A stretch of 44,315 nucleotides of DNA from contig CACXTX010000019.1 in the NCBI GenBank assembly GCA_902770635.1, positions 1 through 44,315 on the forward strand, in the 5' to 3' direction. The stretch comes from an uncultured Prevotellaceae bacterium. Its GTDB lineage: Bacteria; Bacteroidota; Bacteroidia; Bacteroidales; Bacteroidaceae. The notes beneath the pieces are model-generated. The model was not told the DNA's origin. It worked only from the letters and a program-made list of their open reading frames with translations, and searched no databases. The position numbers and the translations under genes are program-made. Of the stretch, positions 16,223-26,884 are shown piece after piece (position 1 is the stretch's first letter; the number at the start of each line of letters is the position of its first letter).

Positions 16223-18223
16223 TTACCAGAGCAGTTTGTAGAGGATGCACAGGATGATGATGACACCTGCAGCACCTATGTTAAAGATTCGATCGGTCTT
16301 AAAAATCTTAGTCTCCACGCCGATGGACTTCCTATCCTCTACTTCGTCGAGGGCATTGCTGACCAGGAACTTATAGATACAATACAGGAAGACACCCATA
16401 AAGAGGAAGGCCTCAAAACCGAGGTCGCGCATGTCTTTGTAAATGAAGCTCATAAAGCCCAGTACCAGCGCTGCCGTTGAAAGTCCCAGACTGTAGTGGG
16501 CCCACTTGAAGAGCACGCGACGTGTCTTTTCGGGAACCTCAGGAGCTGGCTTGGTGTCCTTCGACATGTAGGACAGTCCGAAGAACATGATGACCAGACA
16601 GATGAATACGTAGCCCATGCGGAGCAGGAAGGGCACGTCAGGCATCATGAACTTGAACAGGATGGAGAACACGAAGGTGCCTACGGCTGTCACAACGGCA
16701 GCAATGGCACTGGCGCGTTTCCATAGCAGTCCCAGTCCGAAGATGACTACGATACCTGGATAAACAAAGCCTGAGTACTCCTGAATGACCTGGAAGGCCT
16801 GGTCGGCACCACCCATGATGGGATAAACAGCGATAAGTGCCATGATCAGGGCGCAGACAGAGGTCATACGACCAACGGTCACCAGTCTCTTCTCAGAGGC
16901 TGTCTTGTTGAGGAACTGCTTATAGATATCCATCGTGAAGATGGTTGAAGTAGAGTTGAACATAGACGCCAGCGACGAAATAACGGCTGCGGCGAGGGCT
17001 GCGAACGACAGACCCTTGATGACAACTGGTGTGAAGTTACGGATAAGGAAAGGGTAGGCGTCATCTGAGCGGTCAATAGAGCCTGTGAGGTTGGTCAGCA
17101 GCTCGTGGACGGGGGTGCCGTTGTACTCACCGTTCATGATGTAGAAAGCACATACACCGGGTATGCAGACAATAAATGGAATCAAAATCTTCAAGAAGGC
17201 TGCGAAAATCATACCTTTCTTGGCTTCAGAGAGCGACTTAGCGGCCAGACCCTTCTGGATGATGTACTGGTTGAAACCCCAGTAACCCAGGTTGGTAAGC
17301 CACAGGGCGCCAACAATAACTACAATACCAGGAATGTCGAAGTATGGGTCGGAACCAGGCTGGTTGGCTGCTATGGCACCTGTCTCGTCGATGACACCGT
17401 TGATGTCAGGATATAATTCTGTATTTCGCTCTACGACAAGGTTGAAGTGGTGATCGCCAGGAATGCTTCCGAGATGGGTGAATATCTCTTGGAATGCTCC
17501 TACAGCACCTCCCTCAATGCCCAGTGAAGAACCGATAACATCAAGAGCAGCATAGGCAGTAATCAAACCGCCACCCACAAGGAAGGTCACCTGCATCACG
17601 TCAGTCCATGCCACAGAGGCCAGACCACCATAGATAGAATAGATACCGGCTATCAGGAAGAGAATGAGGATAATCCACATAAGTGTCATATCGACAGGCA
17701 TACCCAGGAAGGATCCCATGATAGAGGGCAGACCGAGAATTTGCTTGATGGCAAGTGCTCCTAACCAAGACACTGATGTCAGGTTAATGAAAACATAGAG
17801 GAACAGCCAGAAAATTGAAAATGCCAAGCCTACGCCCCAATTGTAACGCTCACGCAGGAACTGAGGGATGGTGAACACCTTCTTTTCAATCATCAGAGGC
17901 AGCAGGAACTTACCTACCACAATCAGCGTGGCTGCAGCCATCAGCTCGTAGGCTGCCATGGCGATACCTGACTTGAAGGCAGAACCTGACATTCCAATAA
18001 ACTGCTCGGCAGAAATGTTTGCGGCAATGAGTGAGGCACCCACAGCCCACCAAGTCAGGGTGTTACCGGCCAAGAAGTAGTCTGTTGATGACTTCTCTTC
18101 TCCCTTTTTACTGCGGGAAAGGAACATTCCCATGCCCACTAGAATGACGATGTAGATTGCAAAGACTAGATAGTCTGCTGTAGCGAAGCCATTGTTGCTT
18201 AACGCTTCTAAAATTTTGTCCAT
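16223..18223 (-). CDS. sodium/sugar symporter, SSS family (SGLT-like)
   Basis: A 666-residue inner-membrane transporter with about 14-15 hydrophobic segments, the size and pattern of the SSS family. N-terminal signature regions ADYLVFAIYIVILVGMGMFL and STDYFLAGNTLTWWAVGASL, then ANISAEQFIGMSGSAF, are typical of sugar symporters. Because it lies between galM and araR in the arabinose operon it most likely imports L-arabinose with sodium ions, though related sugars such as galactose are possible. The sequence alone does not identify the sugar. Confidence 0.9.
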   Translation of the reverse strand: MDKILEALSNNGFATADYLVFAIYIVILVGMGMFLSRSKKGEEKSSTDYFLAGNTLTWWAVGASLIAANISAEQFIGMSGSAFKSGIAMAAYELMAAATLIVVGKFLLPLMIEKKVFTIPQFLRERYNWGVGLAFSIFWLFLYVFINLTSVSWLGALAIKQILGLPSIMGSFLGMPVDMTLMWIILILFLIAGIYSIYGGLASVAWTDVMQVTFLVGGGLITAYAALDVIGSSLGIEGGAVGAFQEIFTHLGSIPGDHHFNLVVERNTELYPDINGVIDETGAIAANQPGSDPYFDIPGIVVIVGALWLTNLGYWGFNQYIIQKGLAAKSLSEAKKGMIFAAFLKILIPFIVCIPGVCAFYIMNGEYNGTPVHELLTNLTGSIDRSDDAYPFLIRNFTPVVIKGLSFAALAAAVISSLASMFNSTSTIFTMDIYKQFLNKTASEKRLVTVGRMTSVCALIMALIAVYPIMGGADQAFQVIQEYSGFVYPGIVVIFGLGLLWKRASAIAAVVTAVGTFVFSILFKFMMPDVPFLLRMGYVFICLVIMFFGLSYMSKDTKPAPEVPEKTRRVLFKWAHYSLGLSTAALVLGFMSFIYKDMRDLGFEAFLFMGVFLYCIYKFLVSNALDEVEDRKSIGVETKIFKTDRIFNIGAAGVIIILCILYKLLW

Positions 18224-18275
18224 GTGTTAATTGTTATAATTATTTTTTGTTTGAATTGTCGAAATCGCAAACCGT

Positions 18276-19451
18276 TTATTTTACAGAGAACTTGTATGCA
18301 GCATGGCTGTAATACTTCTCACCAGGATTCAGCAAAGGCTGTACCCAGTCCTTCTTGTTGGGACTGTCAGGATACTTCTGACTCTCCAGGCAAATGCTGA
18401 CATGCTGAGGATAAACGCCACCTTTGTGCTTGATGTTAGGCTCGTTGCCAATGCCTTGGAAGTTTCCGCTGTAAACCTGTACGCCAGGCTCATTGGTAAA
18501 CATCTCCATGAAAATACCTGTTTTTGGAGAGTAAAGGCTTGCGCAAACCTCTGTGTCGTCACCCTTACCGTCTTTATAGGTGTTTAAGCACCAGTTGTGG
18601 TCGTAGCCATGTGCGTTCTGAATCTGGTCAAACTCAGACTTGATGCTGTCACCAAAGGCATGAGGTGTACGGAAGTCCATGGGAGTTCCTTCAACAGACT
18701 TTATCTCACCTGTCGGGATGTAAAGCTTGTCGGAGGGGGTGAAGTTGTCTGCATTGACATAGAGTACCATATCGTAGCCTGGCTCATTGAAATTTCCATT
18801 CAGATTATAGTAGTTATGATTCGTCTGGTTGATAATGGTTGGTTTGTCGGTCTCGGCCTCCCATGTGATATCCAGCGTGTTGTCTGCTGTAACAGTATAA
18901 GTGGTAACAGCTGTCACCTTGCCGGGGAATCCGTTCTCGCCATCCTCAGCAACAATGGTCAGTTTAAGGATAGAGTCGCCAATCTGTTCAGCGTCATACA
19001 CTTGGTTCATCCAACCCGTTGTGCCACCGCCATGCAGACAGTTGGGACCATCGTTCTGTTTCAACTGGTAGGTTGAGTCGTTTAGCGTAAACTGACCGCC
19101 CTTGATGCGGTTGGCATAACGGCCTACACTGGAACCATAGTCTGAAGGAGAGTTTAGTGTGTCAGTGTACTGGGCAATGTTGTCAAAGCCTAGTACGACG
19201 TCGGTAGGATTGCCCTCTTTGTCTGGAACAACCAGACTAACCACACGAGCACCGTAGTTGGTGATGCACACTTCCATGCCATTGGCATTTTTCAAGGTGT
19301 AAAGTTTGACAGGCTTCTCGTTGATAGTGGTGTCAAACTTAACGGGATCAAGACCTGAAACAGTAAGTACCTTCTGCTCACCAGAGGCACATGCTGAAAA
19401 CAGAGCAGTTGCTACTGTCATTCCAGCAAACACTTTCATAAAGTTTTTCAT
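18276..19451 (-). CDS. galM: aldose 1-epimerase, predicted periplasmic lipoprotein
   Basis: Mutarotase that interconverts alpha and beta anomers of free sugars. The 391-residue product begins with a lipoprotein signal peptide, MKNFMKVFAGMTVATALFSAC, with the lipobox LFSAC and Cys21 as the acylation site, so it should sit in the periplasm on a membrane. Active-site regions are visible: LHGGGTTGW, NQTNHNYYNLNG with the catalytic histidine, and SICLESQKYPDSPN with the glutamate base. As first gene of the arabinose operon it would deliver the transported anomer to the symporter encoded 52 bp downstream. It is paralogous to the cytosolic gene at 20848-21939. Confidence 0.93.
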   Translation of the reverse strand: MKNFMKVFAGMTVATALFSACASGEQKVLTVSGLDPVKFDTTINEKPVKLYTLKNANGMEVCITNYGARVVSLVVPDKEGNPTDVVLGFDNIAQYTDTLNSPSDYGSSVGRYANRIKGGQFTLNDSTYQLKQNDGPNCLHGGGTTGWMNQVYDAEQIGDSILKLTIVAEDGENGFPGKVTAVTTYTVTADNTLDITWEAETDKPTIINQTNHNYYNLNGNFNEPGYDMVLYVNADNFTPSDKLYIPTGEIKSVEGTPMDFRTPHAFGDSIKSEFDQIQNAHGYDHNWCLNTYKDGKGDDTEVCASLYSPKTGIFMEMFTNEPGVQVYSGNFQGIGNEPNIKHKGGVYPQHVSICLESQKYPDSPNKKDWVQPLLNPGEKYYSHAAYKFSVK

Positions 19452-19490
19452 TTTCGGAATAGTTTTAAGTTATATACGTAATTTTGGGTG

Positions 19491-19521
19491 TAAAATTACA
19501 ATATATTTTCGAAACGGCAAA
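19491..19521 (-). promoter_or_regulatory. predicted promoter of the arabinose operon
   Basis: Minus strand: TTTG (19518-19521), 19-bp spacer, TAATTTTA (19491-19498), which differs from TAnnTTTG only in its last base. It lies 40 bp upstream of the lipoprotein galM start. Confidence 0.55.
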
Positions 19522-19550
19522 GAAATTTCCGATAAAATTTCAAGAAATGT

Positions 19551-19593
19551 GTGTATTTTACACTTTACGGCGTATTGTTAACTTTTGTTTAAC
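19551..19593. promoter_or_regulatory. candidate operator region for AraR
   Basis: Two inverted repeats lie upstream of the promoter: GTGTA-TTT-TACAC (19551-19563, perfect) and GTTAAC...GTTTAAC (19577-19593). I do not recall the AraR consensus well enough to assign either; they are listed because they are the clearest symmetric sites before the operon. Confidence 0.35.
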
Positions 19594-19600
19594 GTTTATT

Positions 19601-19636
19601 ATAAAAAAGTGGTACTCCTTAAAAGAAGCACCACTT
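19601..19636 (-). terminator. terminator of the galM-galK operon
   Basis: Minus-strand transcript: AAGTGGTGCTTCTT pairs, with two G-U and otherwise Watson-Crick pairs, with AAGGAGTACCACTT across a two-base loop, followed by six or more T residues. It starts 22 bp after the galK stop. Confidence 0.88.
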
Positions 19637-19657
19637 AATTATTAATAGAGTAGGGGA

Positions 19658-20821
19658 TTAACATAGTTTGCGAGAACCGTCACCAATAACTACATCATAA
19701 ACCTTAGGCTCATGACCATATTTTTCATTGAAACGTTTCTTTGCATCTGCTATAAACTGACGATAAAGGTCGTTGCGAACCAGGTTAATTGTGCATCCGC
19801 CGAAGCCACCACCCATGATACGGGAACCAGTAACTCCGTTTTCTTTAGCAATATCGTTTAGATAATCAAGTTCTTCACAAGAAACCTCATAATCTTTTGA
19901 CAATCCCTCGTGGGTCTTGTACATCATTTCGCCAACTTTCTCGTAGTCACCTTCGTTCAGAGCGTCACAAACCGCCAAAACACGGTCTTTCTCGCCAAGA
20001 ACAAATTTGGCACGCTTATAATCTTCCTCACCAACTTCTGCCCTGACTTCTTCCAGTTGTTCCCAAGTGCAGTCACGAAGGGTCTCGAACTTGGACTCAG
20101 GATGCTTGGCCTGAATGTGTTTAACCACATTTTCACAAGAATTACGGCGGTCGTTGTAAGGAGAGCCTGCCAGTTGGTGCTTAACAACTGAGTCAAGCAG
20201 TACAAGGCGGTAACCGTCGGGCTTGAAAGGGAAATACTCGAACTCACGGCTACGGCAGTCAAGACGCATCAAGCAACCTGCTTTACCGAATACGGATGCA
20301 AACTGATCCATGATGCCGCAGTTGACACCACAATAATTATGCTCGGTAGCCTGCCCAGCAAGAACCATGTCCCATTGTGAAACCTTGTTGTCGCCAAAAA
20401 GGTCGTTAAGACCATAGGCAAAGCAACTCTCCATAGCAGCGGAAGAAGACATGCCGGCACCGAGTGGTACATCGCCGGCAAAAGCTATATTAAAGCCTTT
20501 TACGGGTACGCCCAACTTTCTCATTTCAAGAGAAATACCATAGATATAGCGAGCCCATGATGTGCGTGGTCCATTAGGGTCTGAGAGTTTGAAATCTACA
20601 CGATCCTTCAAGTCTATAGCATAGGCCATTACAGTATCTTCTGTACCATTGATGCGCATCTCTGCTATTACCCCCTTGTCTACAGCACCCGGAAACACGT
20701 AACCTCCATTGTAGTCCGTGTGTTCGCCAATCAAGTTGATACGCCCAGGTGAGGCATAAACGCTTCCCGTCTGTCCATCAAAATGCTTGATGAATCGGCT
20801 TCTTACAAAATCAACTTCCAT
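19658..20821 (-). CDS. galK: galactokinase
   Basis: Phosphorylates D-galactose at C1, the first committed Leloir step after mutarotation. The 387-residue GHMP kinase shows the galactokinase signature GRINLIGEHTDYNGGYVFP near residue 26, the ATP-binding PLGAGMSSSAAMES near 120 and the C-terminal GGGFGGCTINLV near 342. It is 26 bp downstream of a cytosolic galM and ends at a strong terminator. No galT or galE gene is in the window, so the rest of the pathway must be elsewhere. Confidence 0.97.
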   Translation of the reverse strand: MEVDFVRSRFIKHFDGQTGSVYASPGRINLIGEHTDYNGGYVFPGAVDKGVIAEMRINGTEDTVMAYAIDLKDRVDFKLSDPNGPRTSWARYIYGISLEMRKLGVPVKGFNIAFAGDVPLGAGMSSSAAMESCFAYGLNDLFGDNKVSQWDMVLAGQATEHNYCGVNCGIMDQFASVFGKAGCLMRLDCRSREFEYFPFKPDGYRLVLLDSVVKHQLAGSPYNDRRNSCENVVKHIQAKHPESKFETLRDCTWEQLEEVRAEVGEEDYKRAKFVLGEKDRVLAVCDALNEGDYEKVGEMMYKTHEGLSKDYEVSCEELDYLNDIAKENGVTGSRIMGGGFGGCTINLVRNDLYRQFIADAKKRFNEKYGHEPKVYDVVIGDGSRKLC

Positions 20822-20847
20822 TGTATTTAATTTAGGTAAGTGTATAA

Positions 20848-21939
20848 TTATTTTAGCACATCAAAACGATAGATGGTCTTCTGCTTGTACTGCTGTCCTG
20901 GATTCAGGACAACCGAGGGGAAATATGGACGGTTAGGAGAATCGGGGAAATGTTGAGCCTCTAAGCAAACGGCACTTCTACGTGGGAATGTAGCACCATT
21001 AGCACCTTTATAACCAGTAGCAAAGTTTGCGGTGTATAGCTGCATGCCTGGTTCTGTAGTATAGCACTCCAAAGTACGTCCGCTCTTGGGATCAGTAATC
21101 TTTGCAGCAAAGCTTAATTCACCTTCCTCGTGCTTGTTCAGTACATAGTTATGGTCAAAGCCATGTCCAAACTTTATCTGTTCATTATCAGCATCGATGT
21201 CTTGTCCAAACGCTTTAGGGGTACGGAAATCAAATGGAGTGCCTTCAACTTTAAGAACTTCGCCCGTAGGAATAGCTGTTGCGTCAGTTGGGAGATAGAA
21301 GTCAGCATTAATCTCGCAAATCTGATCCTCGATAGTGGGAGTGGGGTCTGCTGTACCTGTCAGACTGAAGAAGGCATGATGAGTCAGGTTGACAATGGTC
21401 TTTTTGTTGGTAGTTGCCAGATACTCAATAATCAACTCATTGTCATCAGTAAATGTGTACTCAACAGTTACATCCAATTCACCTGTAAAACCTTCCTCAC
21501 CGTAAGATGACTTCCTATGCAGAGCCAAAGAACGGGGACCCATCTGACGGGCATCCCAAACCTTTGCATTGAAACCCACATTACCACCATGCAGATGGTT
21601 AGGTCCGTCATTAAGAGCTAATTGGTAATCCTTGCCATTAAGCGTGAACTGTCCCTTGCAGATACGGTTTCCCCAGCGTCCTATCAAAGTGGATAGGTAT
21701 GGCTCTTTACCGCTGGTAAGCTGCTCGATGTTTGCATGCCCCTGAATGACATTGCCTATCTTGCCGTCTTTGTCAGGTACCATGATAGCCACGATAGCTC
21801 CACCATAATTAGACACAGCAACCTCATAGCCTTTACGGTTCTTGAGGATGTATAAATCTGTTTTCTTACCCTTGATAGTGGCCTGGAAATCTTTACGATT
21901 CAAACCACACAAATTTTCTGTTTCCATTGTGTTAGCCAT
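20848..21939 (-). CDS. galM: aldose 1-epimerase, cytosolic
   Basis: Mutarotase of 363 residues without a signal peptide. Active-site regions are LHGGNVGFN, NLTHHAFFSLTG with the catalytic histidine and AVCLEAQHFPDSPN with the glutamate. It is the first gene of a galM-galK pair and should provide alpha-galactose for GalK. It shares overall layout with the lipoprotein galM at 18276-19451 but clearly differs in sequence, so the two work in different compartments rather than being recent duplicates. A second possible start (MET at codon 5) exists; I kept the first ATG. Confidence 0.94.
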   Translation of the reverse strand: MANTMETENLCGLNRKDFQATIKGKKTDLYILKNRKGYEVAVSNYGGAIVAIMVPDKDGKIGNVIQGHANIEQLTSGKEPYLSTLIGRWGNRICKGQFTLNGKDYQLALNDGPNHLHGGNVGFNAKVWDARQMGPRSLALHRKSSYGEEGFTGELDVTVEYTFTDDNELIIEYLATTNKKTIVNLTHHAFFSLTGTADPTPTIEDQICEINADFYLPTDATAIPTGEVLKVEGTPFDFRTPKAFGQDIDADNEQIKFGHGFDHNYVLNKHEEGELSFAAKITDPKSGRTLECYTTEPGMQLYTANFATGYKGANGATFPRRSAVCLEAQHFPDSPNRPYFPSVVLNPGQQYKQKTIYRFDVLK

Positions 21940-21973
21940 ATTCTTGTTGTTTTAAGTTACTTAAATCTTTCTG

Positions 21974-21981
21974 CAAAGTAA
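21974..21981 (-). promoter_or_regulatory. predicted -7 element of galM-galK
   Basis: Minus strand TTACTTTG followed by C: a near match to TAnnTTTG, 34 bp before the ATG. A TTTCG lies 20 bp upstream in place of TTTG. Confidence 0.4.
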
Positions 21982-22032
21982 CCTAAAAAAAACGAGAACG
22001 ACGAAAGAAACATGGAAAAAAACGTTTATTGA

Positions 22033-22045
22033 GTGTTAAAAACAC
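22033..22045. promoter_or_regulatory. 13-bp palindrome between folC and galM
   Basis: GTGTT-AAA-AACAC directly follows the folC stop. It has the same 5-3-5 form as GTGTATTTTACAC before the arabinose operon. It could be an operator or a weak terminator hairpin for folC (a run of T lies 12 bp further on the minus strand). Confidence 0.35.
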
Positions 22046-23362
22046 CTAAACGCAGTTTTTCAGGAAGTCGCCAACGATATACGAACTACCTCCTATAAAA
22101 ATGAAATCACTATGGGAAGCGAAACTTTTGGCAGCGTTATATGCTTCAAAAACAGAGGGATATGTTTTCCCTACTAGCCCATGCTTGCTGGCTAAATCGC
22201 TCAAAACCGTTTCGCTAAGTGCTCTGTGGTTGTTAGCTTTGGTAAAATAATATTGGGCATTCTTTGGTAGTAAATTGAGTACCCCATTGATGTCTTTGTC
22301 ATCTACCATACCGAAAATTATATGCATAGACTGACATTTTACACTACTCAATTGGGCACTAATGTATTGCCAACCTCCTACATTATGTCCTGTATCGCAT
22401 ACAACCTTGGGAGCATTCTGAATAACCTGCCAACGTCCCATCAGTCCTGTATTGCCTTTAACGTGAGCTATGCCATTCAATAGTTCGGTAAGACATTTTC
22501 TTTTGTTTTTCTCATCTTTGCATTCGCAAAGGAATCCTTTTTGGGCAATGGTATGAAGGGCGAAGAATACTGTATTCAGATTTTTTTGTTGGTAGATTCC
22601 TCCCAAATCTCCTACAATATCTCCAAAGCAGGGTGTGTGATAGAGCATTCCACCTTCTGAGGTGGTTTCTGCGCTGGCTATTTCTGGTTTGTCTTCAGCA
22701 AAAACTATAGGAGCGTTCATCTCGAAAGCCTTGGCTTCAAAGATCGGACGAGTCTCATCATTGTTCTCACCGATGACAACAGGTACTCCTTTTTTTATAA
22801 TACCTGCTTTTTCCCCTGCTATTTCTGCCAATGTATTACCAAGAAATTGGGTGTGATCGTAACTGATGTTGGTAATAACGGAAACTAAAGGAGTAATAAT
22901 GTTCGTACAGTCTAGTCTTCCACCCAGTCCTACCTCAATAATGGCAATATCAACATTCTTATCTTTGAAATACTTAAATGCCATTGCTGTTGTGACTTCA
23001 AAGAAAGAAGGGTGTAAAGGCTCAAAAAATTGTCTTTCTTCTTCGACAAAGTCTACAACATAGTTTTTACTGATAGGAACTCCGTTGACACGGATTCGCT
23101 CACGAAAATCAACTAAATGAGGTGATGTATAAAGACCGACACAATAGCCACTTTCCTGTAAAATAGATGCAATAGTATGAGATACGCTGCCTTTTCCGTT
23201 GGTTCCTCCAACATGGATGGTTACATAGGATTGATGGGGATGATTGAAGTGTTCATCCAATGCAAATGTATTAGCAAGTCCTTCTTTATAGCCAGAGGAG
23301 CCCTGTCGTTCAAACATGGGCATTTGGTTAAAAAGATATTCGCATGTTTCTGCGTAATTCAT
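22046..23362 (-). CDS. folC: bifunctional dihydrofolate/folylpolyglutamate synthase
   Basis: Adds glutamate to dihydropteroate and to folates. A Mur-ligase-type enzyme of 438 residues with the ATP loop HVGGTNGKGSVSHTIASIL near residue 50, YTSPHLVDFRERIRVNG, the metal-binding EVGLGGRLDCTN and the hinge DTGHNVGGW in the C-terminal domain. I chose MNYAETCEYLF (ATG 23360-23362) as the usual N-terminus; an upstream extension to 23395 adds 11 residues and nearly reaches dnaJ. It follows dnaJ by 38 bp and may be co-transcribed with it. Confidence 0.95.
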   Translation of the reverse strand: MNYAETCEYLFNQMPMFERQGSSGYKEGLANTFALDEHFNHPHQSYVTIHVGGTNGKGSVSHTIASILQESGYCVGLYTSPHLVDFRERIRVNGVPISKNYVVDFVEEERQFFEPLHPSFFEVTTAMAFKYFKDKNVDIAIIEVGLGGRLDCTNIITPLVSVITNISYDHTQFLGNTLAEIAGEKAGIIKKGVPVVIGENNDETRPIFEAKAFEMNAPIVFAEDKPEIASAETTSEGGMLYHTPCFGDIVGDLGGIYQQKNLNTVFFALHTIAQKGFLCECKDEKNKRKCLTELLNGIAHVKGNTGLMGRWQVIQNAPKVVCDTGHNVGGWQYISAQLSSVKCQSMHIIFGMVDDKDINGVLNLLPKNAQYYFTKANNHRALSETVLSDLASKHGLVGKTYPSVFEAYNAAKSFASHSDFIFIGGSSYIVGDFLKNCV

Positions 23363-23400
23363 ACTTTTTGTGTTGACATAATAATGAGATAACAATAGGA

Positions 23401-24552
23401 TTAACTGAAATAATTTTTAAATTTCTGGAAGATGGAGCGTTTGGTTGCTGCATCTCCTTTAAAGTTATCACTATTACGGAATTCTTCTATAGCTGTTTTC
23501 TCTTCTCGCGAAAGGGTCTTTGGTATGAAAACACTCACATTAACTACCAAGTCACCATTTCCTCGTCCGTAGCCTTGAACAGCAGGAAGTCCCTTCCCCC
23601 TCAGTCTTAATGTCTTACCAGGTTGTGTTCCTGGTTCCATTTTCACTTTCAATTTCGTGCCTTCGATAGTGGGTATCTCGACATCTCCACCTAAAGCCGC
23701 TGTCGGAAAGTCTAGCAGCAGATTATAGATAAGATCATTGTCATCACGAATAAAAGTATCGTTTTCTTCCTCTTCGATAAAGACCTGAATATCTCCGTTT
23801 GTTCCTTTACGCTGACCAGCGTTGCCTTTACCAGGAATGTTGACAACCATTCCTTCAGCTACACCAGCAGGAATCTTTATTTCTACTACCTCTTCACCTT
23901 TCTCAACACCTGTTCCACCACAATGTTTACACTTGTTCTTGATGACAGAGCCCTCGCCATTACATGTAGGACAAATACCTTGTGTCTGCATCATACCGAA
24001 AATACTTTGGGTGGTGTGAGTGATGACACCTGTTCCATGACAAGTGGGACATTGTTCGCTGGTAGAACCTGCCTCAGCGCCTGTTCCATGACAATGTGAA
24101 CACGTGACATCTTTTCGAACCTTGAACTTTTTGGTTACGCCATGTGCAATCTCTTCTAGAGAAAGACGTACCTTCAGACGAAGGTCGGAGCCACGATGTT
24201 GCTGACGACCTCGAGAACCACCACCAAAGCCTCCGAAACCTGCACGGCCTCCGAAGATATCTCCAAACATAGAGAAGATATCATCCATATTCATTGATGC
24301 ACCTCCGAATCCGCCAAATCCACCAGCACCAGGTCCGCTAAATCCGAACTGGTCGTACTGCTGTCGCTTTTGCGGGTCGTGCAACACGTCGTAAGCTTCT
24401 GCTGCCTCTTTGAATTTTTCCTCGGCCTCCTTGTTGCCTGGATTACGGTCAGGGTGATATTTGATGGCGATGGTACGATAAGCCTTCTTAATCTGGTCTT
24501 CCGTTGCGTTCTTATCAACGCCTAACACCTCATAGTAGTCTCTTTTTGCCAT
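23401..24552 (-). CDS. dnaJ: co-chaperone DnaJ (Hsp40)
   Basis: Stimulates the DnaK ATPase and hands over unfolded proteins. The 383 residues contain the J-domain with HPD in [17 protein letters not shown] near residue 33, a Gly/Phe-rich linker (about 70-120), four zinc-binding CxxCxGxG repeats ([32 protein letters not shown], about 150-215) and the C-terminal substrate-binding domains. It is 6 bp downstream of grpE. The dnaK gene is not in the window. Confidence 0.98.
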   Translation of the reverse strand: MAKRDYYEVLGVDKNATEDQIKKAYRTIAIKYHPDRNPGNKEAEEKFKEAAEAYDVLHDPQKRQQYDQFGFSGPGAGGFGGFGGASMNMDDIFSMFGDIFGGRAGFGGFGGGSRGRQQHRGSDLRLKVRLSLEEIAHGVTKKFKVRKDVTCSHCHGTGAEAGSTSEQCPTCHGTGVITHTTQSIFGMMQTQGICPTCNGEGSVIKNKCKHCGGTGVEKGEEVVEIKIPAGVAEGMVVNIPGKGNAGQRKGTNGDIQVFIEEEENDTFIRDDNDLIYNLLLDFPTAALGGDVEIPTIEGTKLKVKMEPGTQPGKTLRLRGKGLPAVQGYGRGNGDLVVNVSVFIPKTLSREEKTAIEEFRNSDNFKGDAATKRSIFQKFKNYFS

Positions 24553-24558
24553 TTCTTC

Positions 24559-25128
24559 TTATTGTCCTACTGCCACTTTTGCATGGCGAATTACTTTATC
24601 GTTCAGTTGGTAACCTGCTTGCAGGCAGTCTATAACTTTACCTTTTTTATCATCACCCATGCCAGGCACCATAGCTACTGCTTCGTGAATGTCAGTGTTG
24701 AAGTCAGCACCATCAGTCTCAATTCTCTTGACACCTAAGCCTTCCAAAGTTTTCATCATCTTATTGTAGATAAGCTCCATGCCCTCACGCAGTACAGTTG
24801 GATCATCGGTTTTTGTTCCGTTTTCAATAGCACGTTCCATATCATCAATAATAGGGAGTATGGCACTAACAGCTTTTTCTCCTCCATTAAGAATCAGTTC
24901 GGCCTTTTCTTTTAAGGTACGTTTGCGGTAGTTGTCAAACTCTGCCACAGAACGCAGGTATTTATCTTTCAGTTCTTCGATTTCGGCCTGGGCTTTCTCT
25001 AAAGGATCAACTTCGGATTTTTCTGAATTCTCAGATGTTTCAGCACTTTCCACACTTTCCACGTTTTCCGTTTCCTCAGAGGCAGCGGTTTGCTCCTCCT
25101 CTTCCATGTTTATCTTTTCTTCTTTCAT
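24559..25128 (-). CDS. grpE: nucleotide exchange factor GrpE
   Basis: Releases ADP from DnaK. The protein has an acidic, low-complexity N-terminus (runs of E and S, about residues 1-45), a long coiled coil and the family's DKYLRSVAEFDNYRKRTLKE segment, then the C-terminal beta domain ending RHAKVAVGQ. I chose MKEEKINMEEEE (ATG 25126-25128, 189 residues); an in-frame ATG at 25152 would add eight residues. It lies 42 bp after the ABC-F gene and 6 bp before dnaJ. Confidence 0.95.
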   Translation of the reverse strand: MKEEKINMEEEEQTAASEETENVESVESAETSENSEKSEVDPLEKAQAEIEELKDKYLRSVAEFDNYRKRTLKEKAELILNGGEKAVSAILPIIDDMERAIENGTKTDDPTVLREGMELIYNKMMKTLEGLGVKRIETDGADFNTDIHEAVAMVPGMGDDKKGKVIDCLQAGYQLNDKVIRHAKVAVGQ

Positions 25129-25170
25129 AATTGTGACTTTTTTAATCCCCATAGCAAATATTGTGCCAAC

Positions 25171-26790
<1,620 letters not shown>

Positions 26791-26817
26791 TTATACCTTA
26801 TTTATTATTAGCGGGTG

Positions 26818-26848
26818 CAAAGGTACAAATAAAAAATGGGCTAACCAA
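26818..26848 (-). promoter_or_regulatory. promoter of the ABC-F-grpE-dnaJ unit
   Basis: Minus strand: TTG (26846-26848), 20-bp spacer, TACCTTTG (26818-26825), 33 bp before the ABC-F start. Its -33 element and spacer lie within the folK-side terminator hairpin. Confidence 0.75.
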
Positions 26849-26859
26849 GTGGTTGCCCA
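26831..26859 (-). terminator. terminator of the long purU-to-folK-like run
   Basis: Stem TGGGC(t)AACC / GGTT-GCCCA (26837-26859) with loop AAGT, preceded on the plus strand by AAAAAA (26831-26836), which is the T tract on the minus strand. It lies 25 bp after the folK-like stop. A T tract on the other side would also let it work for plus-strand transcription. Confidence 0.75.
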
Positions 26860-26884
26860 ATTTTTATTCAAATCTCCATATCTG

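Noticed and set aside
18273-18280. Third AATAAACG copy near the lipoprotein galM stop as a possible operator
   Set aside because: It overlaps the gene's last codons and stop, so the match is likely chance.
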